Notes under the pieces: generated by a model
Told to the model about the DNA's origin: nothing
The model's input: only the letters and a program-made list of their open reading frames with translations
Databases searched by the model: none
From: an uncultured Bacteroidota bacterium
GTDB taxonomy: Bacteria; Bacteroidota; Bacteroidia; Flavobacteriales; Flavobacteriaceae
Direction of reading: 5' to 3'
Assembly (NCBI GenBank): GCA_902602415.1
Contig: CACKQW010000009.1
Location: forward strand, 1 to 56,313
DNA length: 56,313 nucleotides
Made by a program: the position numbers and the translations under genes
Shown here: positions 50,148 to 56,313 of the stretch, piece by piece
How positions within the stretch are numbered: position 1 is the stretch's first letter
How the letters are laid out: every line of letters begins with the position of its first letter

Positions 50148-50966
50148 TTATTTTCTTTTAAACATTAAATAAAAGCCCATCAAAATAAATGGAATACTTA
50201 GTATTTGACCAGTATTCATTCCACAAATCCAATCCTCTCTTCCTTCAACTTGTGCTTGTTTAAAAAATTCAATAATAAATCTACTACTCCACAAAAGGAT
50301 AAAAAATAGACCAAATAAATAACCAGTTTTTTTAACTTTCTCTGTTCTCCAATATATATGAGCAACAATTAAAAAAATTATTATATAACTAAATGCTTCA
50401 TACAATTGAGCAGGGTGTCTAGCAAAATCTTCTCCTAACTTGCTAAAAACTATTCCAAAAATACTGTCAGTTTTTTTCCCAACAATTTCTGAATTGAAAA
50501 AATTACCAAATCTTATGAAGGCTCCGCCAATAGCAACAGGAATGAGAATTCGATCTAAAATCCATAATACTGATTTTTTGAGAATTCGTGCATTGTAAAT
50601 ATACATGGCAGTAATAATACCTATAGCAGCTCCATGGCTAGCTAAACCCCTGAATCCAGTAAATTCAAAATTTGGGTTGAATCTAAAGGGTAAAAATACA
50701 CTAAAGAAATCTTGTTCAAATAGTTCAAACTGATAAAATATTACATGACCCAATCTGGCACCAATCATTGTTCCAAGTATTGTGTAAACAAAAAGAGAAT
50801 CAAGCTTTTGCATGGAAAGTCCTTCCTTTTTGTAAATAATCTGCATGATGTAAAAACCAAGAATAAAGGCAAGCATCCACATCAGGCTGTAATAGTAAAT
50901 TGTAAATTTACCAAAGATTGAAATTCCTTCTGAAGTCGGGTCCCATACGAATTGTAAAATTTCCAT
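50148..50966 (-). CDS. lgt: Prolipoprotein diacylglyceryl transferase
   Basis: This is a 272-residue, seven-helix inner-membrane enzyme that attaches diacylglycerol to the lipobox cysteine of prolipoproteins, such as the SusD-like protein in this window. I chose the ATG at 50966 (MEILQFVWDPTSEGISIFGK). An earlier ATG at 51002 would overlap yidD and add 12 unlikely residues. Motifs are GARLGHVIFYQF, FRGLASHGAAIGI, the signature GGAFIRFGNFFNSEIVGK, and HPAQLYEAFSY. It is one base from yidD. Confidence 0.95.
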   Translation of the reverse strand: MEILQFVWDPTSEGISIFGKFTIYYYSLMWMLAFILGFYIMQIIYKKEGLSMQKLDSLFVYTILGTMIGARLGHVIFYQFELFEQDFFSVFLPFRFNPNFEFTGFRGLASHGAAIGIITAMYIYNARILKKSVLWILDRILIPVAIGGAFIRFGNFFNSEIVGKKTDSIFGIVFSKLGEDFARHPAQLYEAFSYIIIFLIVAHIYWRTEKVKKTGYLFGLFFILLWSSRFIIEFFKQAQVEGREDWICGMNTGQILSIPFILMGFYLMFKRK

Positions 50967-50967
50967 A

Positions 50968-51204
50968 TTATTTTCTTTTAAATTTTTCAGGAACAGGATC
51001 ATGACCTGATTTCCCCCAAGGATGACAACTTAATATTCTTCTTACGGCTAAATAAGAACCAAAAAATAACCCATGCTTTTCAAGTGCTTCTATTGAATAT
51101 TGTGAGCAAGTGGGATGATATCTACAAGTTGCGGGCAAATAAGGTGATATAGAACTTTGATAAAATCTGATAAGTAGAATAAATGGAAAGGTTAAAAGTT
51201 TCAT
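50968..51204 (-). CDS. yidD: Membrane protein insertion efficiency factor YidD
   Basis: This is a 78-residue YidD/DUF37 protein. The hallmark is [20 protein letters not shown] followed by [11 protein letters not shown], with the conserved cysteines, then [15 protein letters not shown]. It assists YidC-mediated membrane insertion at the inner membrane. It sits between cysS and lgt, an arrangement I associate with Flavobacteriia. Confidence 0.95.
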   Translation of the reverse strand: MKLLTFPFILLIRFYQSSISPYLPATCRYHPTCSQYSIEALEKHGLFFGSYLAVRRILSCHPWGKSGHDPVPEKFKRK

Positions 51205-51210
51205 TAAAAG

Positions 51211-52698
51211 TTAATTAATAGAGAATGATGAATTTGTGTCTGAATCATTAATTACAATCCCTTTATTATTCAACATATCTCTTATTTTATCACTTAGTTC
51301 ATAGTTTTTATTTAATCTTGCTTCATCCCTTAACTTTATAAGTATTTCAAGAATATCATTCGTTTTATCATTTACTTTTTTGGATTTAGTAATTTTTTCT
51401 AAACCTAAAATTTCAAAAACAAAAGAATTTAATATTTGTAAAAGATTATTACAATCCGATTTTGAAATTTTAGCTTTCCCATTATTAAGCTGATTTATAA
51501 ATTTCACTGCATCAAATAAATTTGCAATCAATATGGGGGTATTGAAATCATCATTCATAGCTTGATAACATTTCTCTCTCCAATTTTCGATATTAAAATC
51601 TGTTTGATCATTAAATTTTTCAAACGCTTCTAAAATATTGATTGCATCAATAATTTTTGAAAATCCTTTTTCTGATGCAAGAAGTGCTTCATTACTAATA
51701 TCTAGCACACTTCTGTAATGCGCTTGAAGAATAAAGAACTTTACAGCTGGCTCTGAAAAGGTCTTTGAAAGTAGGGGGGAACCAGAATAAAATATCTCAT
51801 CAGGAAGTATATTATTTCCAGATGATTTAGACATTTTTGACCCATTTAAAGTAAGCATATTTGCATGTACCCAAAAATTTGCTGCATTGGTACCAAAACA
51901 AACATTCGCCTGTGCAATTTCACACTCGTGATGAGGAAATTTTAAATCAATTCCTCCTCCATGAATATCAAAAAGATCACCTAAATATTTATTACTCATA
52001 GCTGTACATTCAATATGCCAGCCAGGGAAGCCTTTACTCCACGGGGAGCTCCATTTCATGATATGCTTGGGTTCTGCTTTTTTCCAGAGCGCGAAATCTT
52101 GTGGATTTTTCTTGTCACTTTGACCATCTAATTCTCTACTGTTATGAGCAAGGTCCTCAATATTTCTATTACTTAAAATTCCGTAATTATTTGATTTATT
52201 GTATTTGATTACATCGAAGTAAACTGAACCGTTTACTTCGTAAGCCATGCCTTTTTCTACAATCAATTCGATTAAGCCAATTTGTTCCATGATGTGACCA
52301 GTGGCTGTTGGTTCAATACTTGGGGGTAAAATATTAAAGTTCCTTAAAACAGTGTGAAAATCAACAGTATATTTTTGTACTATTTCCATGGGCTCTAGGT
52401 TTTCACTACGTGCCTTTTTACTGATTCTATCTTCACCATTATCATCATCATTTTCGAGATGACCTACGTCGGTTATATTCCTAACATATCTTACTTTATA
52501 ACCTAAGTGCATTAAGTATCTGAAAATTACATCAAATGAAGTAAATGTTCTCAGATTTCCTAGGTGAACATTACTGTAAACAGTGGGTCCGCAAACATAC
52601 ATACCCACAAAATTATTATTAGAAACTGGCTTGAATAACTCTTTTGTCCCGGAAAGACTATTATAGATTTTTAATTTATTACTGCCATTCAGTTGCAT
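51211..52698 (-). CDS. cysS: Cysteinyl-tRNA synthetase
   Basis: This is a 495-residue class I synthetase. The zinc site and HIGH motif are in [20 protein letters not shown]. Further zinc ligands are in [10 protein letters not shown] and [18 protein letters not shown] is in [15 protein letters not shown]. The C-terminal helical domain ends in a short tail. It starts 16 bases after the end of folE and precedes yidD by six bases, so folE-cysS-yidD-lgt-DUF3817 is probably one operon. Confidence 0.97.
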   Translation of the reverse strand: MQLNGSNKLKIYNSLSGTKELFKPVSNNNFVGMYVCGPTVYSNVHLGNLRTFTSFDVIFRYLMHLGYKVRYVRNITDVGHLENDDDNGEDRISKKARSENLEPMEIVQKYTVDFHTVLRNFNILPPSIEPTATGHIMEQIGLIELIVEKGMAYEVNGSVYFDVIKYNKSNNYGILSNRNIEDLAHNSRELDGQSDKKNPQDFALWKKAEPKHIMKWSSPWSKGFPGWHIECTAMSNKYLGDLFDIHGGGIDLKFPHHECEIAQANVCFGTNAANFWVHANMLTLNGSKMSKSSGNNILPDEIFYSGSPLLSKTFSEPAVKFFILQAHYRSVLDISNEALLASEKGFSKIIDAINILEAFEKFNDQTDFNIENWREKCYQAMNDDFNTPILIANLFDAVKFINQLNNGKAKISKSDCNNLLQILNSFVFEILGLEKITKSKKVNDKTNDILEILIKLRDEARLNKNYELSDKIRDMLNNKGIVINDSDTNSSFSIN

Positions 52699-52714
52699 GT
52701 AATAAAATTACATT

Positions 52715-53407
52715 TTAAATTCCATTGAAAGAAGTATCTAATTGAATATATTTAAGAAACTCTTCCTTAGTTGAGCTATCAAATTTAAATTTTCCTCCAA
52801 ATTCACTAGTAACTGTGCTAGAAGAAACATCTTTTATACCTCTAGAATTAACACATAAATGTTTTGCATCAATGACACAGGCAACATCATCAGTGTTGAG
52901 AGCCTTTTGTAATTCTTTTACAATTTGCTTAGTAAGTCTCTCTTGTACCTGGGGTCTCTTAGCATAATATTCAACAATTCTGTTAATTTTTGAAATTCCA
53001 ATAACATTCCCATTAGAAATGTATGCAACATGTGCTTTCCCAACAATAGGTAAAAAATGATGTTCACAAGTTGAATATAATGTAATATCTTTTTCAACAA
53101 GCATTTCCTCATAATTATACTTATTTTCGAATGTAGAAGCCTTAGGTTTATTTTTTGGATTCAATCCACTGAAGAGTTCATTAACATAAGATTTTGCGAT
53201 TCTTTTTGGGGTTCCTCGTAAACTATCGTCGGTCAAGTCAAGACCTAAGGTTTCCATAATTACCCTAACATGTTCTTGAATTATTGAAATTTTTTCATCA
53301 TCAGATTTGTCAAAAGCATCATCTCTGATAGGAGTAAAATCTGAGGTAGAGATATGGTTATCTCCAATTTCTTCGTCAGTGAGTAGGATTTTATCTTCTA
53401 TTTTCAT
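52715..53407 (-). CDS. folE: GTP cyclohydrolase I
   Basis: This is a 230-residue FolE, which opens GTP to form dihydroneopterin triphosphate for folate synthesis. The zinc and active-site segments are TLYSTCEHHFLPIVGKAHVA and VIDAKHLCVNSRGIKD with the second cysteine. The middle contains GISKINRIVEYYAKRPQVQE with the catalytic residues. The first 45 residues are a variable acidic extension. It is the first gene of the minus-strand operon. The 135-base gap before it also serves the divergent giant gene. Confidence 0.96.
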   Translation of the reverse strand: MKIEDKILLTDEEIGDNHISTSDFTPIRDDAFDKSDDEKISIIQEHVRVIMETLGLDLTDDSLRGTPKRIAKSYVNELFSGLNPKNKPKASTFENKYNYEEMLVEKDITLYSTCEHHFLPIVGKAHVAYISNGNVIGISKINRIVEYYAKRPQVQERLTKQIVKELQKALNTDDVACVIDAKHLCVNSRGIKDVSSSTVTSEFGGKFKFDSSTKEEFLKYIQLDTSFNGI

Positions 53408-53542
53408 ATTTAAAATTTAAAGCTTTAAAAACAATTATCGTGCCTAATATAAAGAAGTTTTTTTAAATTATGCCAAATCAGACAGCCATACTAACTATAT
53501 GTTTTAAAAAAATAAATTAAATTAGCCCACATTACTTGAAAA
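53408..53542. other. 135-base divergent intergenic region
   Basis: This region lies between folE (minus) and the giant secreted-protein gene (plus) and must hold both promoters. I could not identify a full TAnnTTTG on either strand. A 16-codon open frame at 53470 (MPNQTAILTI...) has no support as a gene. Confidence 0.5.
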
Positions 53543-56313
53543 ATGTTCCGATATATTTACATAGTATTTTTTTTTCTTTTTGTTGATTCCTTTTCCCAGG
53601 ACTACAACATAAATGAATATGATGGACAAACAATCAATACTTGTAGTGGAAATTTTTATGATTCTGGTGGTCCTGCCGGAGTTTATTCTGCAAATGAGGA
53701 TTATACAATAACTATTTGCCCCGAAAACGATTTACAATTAATTGAATTAGATTTTACCTCTTTTACCAGTCAACCAGTTCAAAACGGTAATGGGGATGGA
53801 TTAGAGATTTATGATGGGATTAATACTTCCGCACCATTAATTAATATGTATTCTGGAACAAATTCTAACTCTGGTCCGGGTTTTATAATAGCAAGTAACG
53901 ATAGTGGTTGTCTAACCTTTAGATTTTTTAGTAATAATGCTGCTCAAGCAGGTGGTTGGGAAGCAGTAATTAGTTGTTTTGAGCCATGTCAAGATGTCTT
54001 TTCAGAAATATCCTCAAATCCTTCTGCAAATACTAATGGTTCCGTAGAAGTGGATGTAGATGAAAATATAAGCTTTACAGCCTTGGGGGAATTTTCTAAT
54101 GGAATTAGTGAAAATGCATCATATGCCTGGGATTTTGGAAATGGATCTACTGCTACTGGTGAAGCTGTTAGTTTTTCTTATTCTAATGCTGGAATATATG
54201 ACGTTTCACTTGTGATAACAGATTATAATGATTGCTCATCTAACACTTCCGAAATTCAGGTCATCGTTGGTGCAACAACTCCAGGAAATCCATATGTAAG
54301 TGCTGGAGATGATTTTTCTATTGTTTGTGAAACAAATATTTCATTAAGTGCAGATTTCTTAGAAATTGGGGAAACAAACACATACAATATTGTTGAAATT
54401 CCTTTTGTTCCCCCTTTTCCTTTTAATGGATTATCAAACTCTGTAAATACAAATATTGATGATGCATGGGATAGTCCTCAGGCTCTTCCATTTGATTTTT
54501 GTTTTTTTGGAAATCTTGAACAGCAATTTCAAGTTGGATCAAATGGTCTTGTTCGATTTGACGTAAACTCGAGTGATACAGGTTCAGGTAGTAATGCGTA
54601 TAGTTTCTCTAGTGCGAATAATATTCCAACAAACAGTCCAGATGCTATTGGTGAGGGTAATATATTTTCTCCTGTGCATGATATAGATCCTGCAGCATCC
54701 AATGCAGAAGAAATAAGATGGGAAATAATTGGGGAATTTCCCAACCGTGTTTTAGCAGTTAGTTTTTATAATGTAGAAATGTACAGTTGTTCTGATCTAT
54801 TTGCGACGCATATGATTGTGTTATATGAAACAACTAACGTAATTGATATTTATATCCAAAATAAGCCTAGTTGCAATAGTTGGCAGGGAGGAGTTGCAGC
54901 TGTTGGAATACAAAATGATGCCGGTAATCAGGGGTTTGTTCCACCTGGAAGAAATAGTTCAGATAGTCCATGGACTACAGAGGATGAGGCTTGGAGATTT
55001 ACTCCAGCTGGTGAACCTATTCTGACTTTTGAGTGGTTAAATTCCTTTGGTGAAGTCATTTCAACTAATCCAGAAATTGATATCGCAATTAATGATACGC
55101 AAACCTACACAGCAAAAGTGACCTACACTACATGTACTGGTAACCCAATAGTTGTTGAAGATGATATTACAATAACAGTTGAAGAACCGCCATATGAGGT
55201 TGATATTATTACGGAAGTGGTAAATTCAGAAGAAGTTTTTAACTCAGATATTGTCGATTTGTGTGATGATTCTTTACCCTTAATTTTAGATGCTCAATAT
55301 GAATCAGAAACTGCTACTTATCAATGGTTTTTGAACAATAGTCAAATAGATAATCAAAATTCTCAATTAACAATTACATCTTCGACCAGTGGAGAATATC
55401 GGGTAGTTGTGGTGGATGAAGAATGTCAAGTTTCTGATGAAGTTATTATAAACTTTGGAAATCCAGATAATTCTTTATTTGAGATGGCAGCGACATGTGA
55501 TGGGGGTATTGCTAATATATTAGGGGTTCCAGGTGGATCTTTTGCATTCAATGTATCTCCAGAAGATGGTGCAATTATTGATCCTGATTTGGGTATCATT
55601 TCAGGGGGTTCCTATGAGACGACATACAGTGTTTTGTATACTACAAATGATGCTTGCCCTTCATCATCAGTGGTTGAAGTTACTAGTTTACCACCAGATA
55701 ATTCTTTATTTGAGATGGCAGCGACATGTGATGGGGGTATTGCTAATATATTAGGGGTTCCAGGTGGATCTTTTGCATTCAATGTATCTCCAGAAGATGG
55801 TGCAATTATTGATCCTGATTTGGGTATCATTTCAGGGGGTTCCTATGAGACGACATACAGTGTTTTGTATACTACAAATGATGCTTGCCCTTCATCATCA
55901 GTGGTTGAAGTTACTAGTTTATCTGAGGATTCTCCATTGGAAATTACTGATCCAAGTCCTTTAGAAGTATGCGATGATAATATTCCTGATGGACTTGTTG
56001 AGATTGATTTAACTCTCAAAAACTCCGAAATCACTAATGGGAATCCAAATTACAGTGTTTCTTATTTTTTTAATCAAAATGATGCAATAAACAATAATAA
56101 TCCCCTTTCAAATAATTACACAAATATTTCTAATCCACAAACAATATATGTTAGGGTGTATGATTTAATATCCAACTGTTCCGCTACAACAAGTCTTACA
56201 CTTAGTGTTATTTATGCTCCATCAGCTACTTCACCGCCTGACTTAGAGTATTGTGATCCTGATGCAGACGGGTTTGGTGTCTTTGATCTAACCTCATACA
56301 ATGATATTATTTC
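53543..56313 (+). CDS. Giant secreted CUB/PKD-domain protein (3' end outside window)
   Basis: The frame stays open from the ATG at 53543 to the window edge (923 codons), so the protein is longer than what is seen. A signal peptide (MFRYIYIVFFFLFVDSFSQ) is followed by a CUB-like domain (about residues 33-145: TCSGNFYDSGGPAGVY, DGLEIYDG, GCLTFRFFS, paired cysteines). A PKD domain follows (about 157-240: SYAWDFGNGSTATGEAVSFS). A domain with FDFCFFGNLEQQFQVGSNGL and IFSPVHDIDPAAS spans about 250-495. After that come Ig-like modules with cysteines. Residues 641-716 are repeated exactly as 718-793. Such proteins in Bacteroidota usually end with a gliding-motility-associated type IX secretion (type B) signal. 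That end is not visible, so the export route is inferred. Confidence 0.85.
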   Translation, partial: MFRYIYIVFFFLFVDSFSQDYNINEYDGQTINTCSGNFYDSGGPAGVYSANEDYTITICPENDLQLIELDFTSFTSQPVQNGNGDGLEIYDGINTSAPLINMYSGTNSNSGPGFIIASNDSGCLTFRFFSNNAAQAGGWEAVISCFEPCQDVFSEISSNPSANTNGSVEVDVDENISFTALGEFSNGISENASYAWDFGNGSTATGEAVSFSYSNAGIYDVSLVITDYNDCSSNTSEIQVIVGATTPGNPYVSAGDDFSIVCETNISLSADFLEIGETNTYNIVEIPFVPPFPFNGLSNSVNTNIDDAWDSPQALPFDFCFFGNLEQQFQVGSNGLVRFDVNSSDTGSGSNAYSFSSANNIPTNSPDAIGEGNIFSPVHDIDPAASNAEEIRWEIIGEFPNRVLAVSFYNVEMYSCSDLFATHMIVLYETTNVIDIYIQNKPSCNSWQGGVAAVGIQNDAGNQGFVPPGRNSSDSPWTTEDEAWRFTPAGEPILTFEWLNSFGEVISTNPEIDIAINDTQTYTAKVTYTTCTGNPIVVEDDITITVEEPPYEVDIITEVVNSEEVFNSDIVDLCDDSLPLILDAQYESETATYQWFLNNSQIDNQNSQLTITSSTSGEYRVVVVDEECQVSDEVIINFGNPDNSLFEMAATCDGGIANILGVPGGSFAFNVSPEDGAIIDPDLGIISGGSYETTYSVLYTTNDACPSSSVVEVTSLPPDNSLFEMAATCDGGIANILGVPGGSFAFNVSPEDGAIIDPDLGIISGGSYETTYSVLYTTNDACPSSSVVEVTSLSEDSPLEITDPSPLEVCDDNIPDGLVEIDLTLKNSEITNGNPNYSVSYFFNQNDAINNNNPLSNNYTNISNPQTIYVRVYDLISNCSATTSLTLSVIYAPSATSPPDLEYCDPDADGFGVFDLTSYNDII
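55463..55921 (+). repeat. Perfect 228-bp tandem duplication inside the giant gene
   Basis: Bases 55463-55690 and 55694-55921 are identical at every position. The period is 231 bases (77 codons), so the frame is kept. The repeated module (PDNSLFEMAATCDGGIANIL through SSSVVEVTSL) has two cysteines and looks like an Ig-like adhesive unit. Lack of even synonymous changes shows a very recent duplication or active homogenisation. Confidence 0.95.

Noticed and set aside
50967-51002. Upstream ATG for lgt
   Set aside because: It overlaps yidD and the added residues do not match the family's N-terminus.
53470-53520. 16-codon open frame before the giant gene
   Set aside because: It is too short, shows no resemblance to a known leader peptide and has no attenuator hairpin after it.
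55533-55964. Two nearly identical open frames of 73 and 66 codons on the plus strand, and two on the minus strand
   Set aside because: They are out-of-frame readings of the 228-bp duplicated module; the main frame continues through them.

Overview
The window is about 56 kb of AT-rich bacterial DNA that looks like a compact, streamlined member of the marine Flavobacteriia (Bacteroidota). The evidence is a SusC/SusD pair, a single-chain SecDF, a flavobacterial str-S10-spc-alpha ribosomal block without tuf, adk or map, start codons with no Shine-Dalgarno-like sequence, promoter elements of the Bacteroidota type (TTTG, 19-20 bases, TAnnTTTG), and a very large CUB/PKD-type secreted protein. I cannot assign a genus from sequence alone. 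No tRNA, rRNA, CRISPR array, transposase or phage gene was seen. No stretch longer than about 160 bases lacks a gene.

Layout. (1) 1-3475: the end of a TPR protein, a Mpl-type murein ligase gene interrupted by a one-base frameshift, a HAD phosphatase, and the 23S rRNA methyltransferase RlmB on the opposite strand. (2) 3542-11484, minus strand: a nutrient-uptake locus (SusC-like TonB receptor, SusD-like lipoprotein, accessory lipoprotein), then an Omp85/BamA-like outer-membrane protein. (3) 11600-29625, plus strand: one 18-kb expression unit for ribosome and transcription machinery (rpsL to rplQ, with fusA, secY, infA and rpoA). It opens with a perfect Bacteroidota promoter and ends, after a small secreted protein of unknown function, at a strong terminator. 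(4) 29682-39369, plus strand: carA, eno, citrate synthase, two amidinohydrolase-fold enzymes (DDAH-like and CtlX), argS, ffh and folD. (5) 39389-40803, minus strand: a VOC protein, pterin dehydratase and RluF. (6) 40860-49863: queE, asnB, gyrB, mdh, a small sulfotransferase (minus) and secDF. (7) 49864-53407, minus strand: a DUF3817-like protein, lgt, yidD, cysS and folE. (8) 53543 to the right edge: the first 923 codons of a giant secreted CUB/PKD protein that runs off the window and holds a perfect 228-bp tandem duplication.

How it fits together. Most genes are core housekeeping, covering translation, protein export (SecY, SecDF, Ffh, YidD, Lgt), peptidoglycan recycling, central carbon metabolism (Eno, GltA, Mdh), folate and pterin chemistry (FolE, FolD, PCD) and queuosine. 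The accessory content is the SusCD uptake locus, the giant secreted protein and the small sulfotransferase.

The most unusual points are: glutamate/alanine/proline repeat tails of closely similar sequence on two large-subunit ribosomal proteins, L5 and L17; a nested hairpin directly before rpsD that looks like an autoregulatory S4 leader; a hairpin-containing gap between rpsJ and rplC; the mpl frameshift; and the recent internal duplication in the giant secreted protein.
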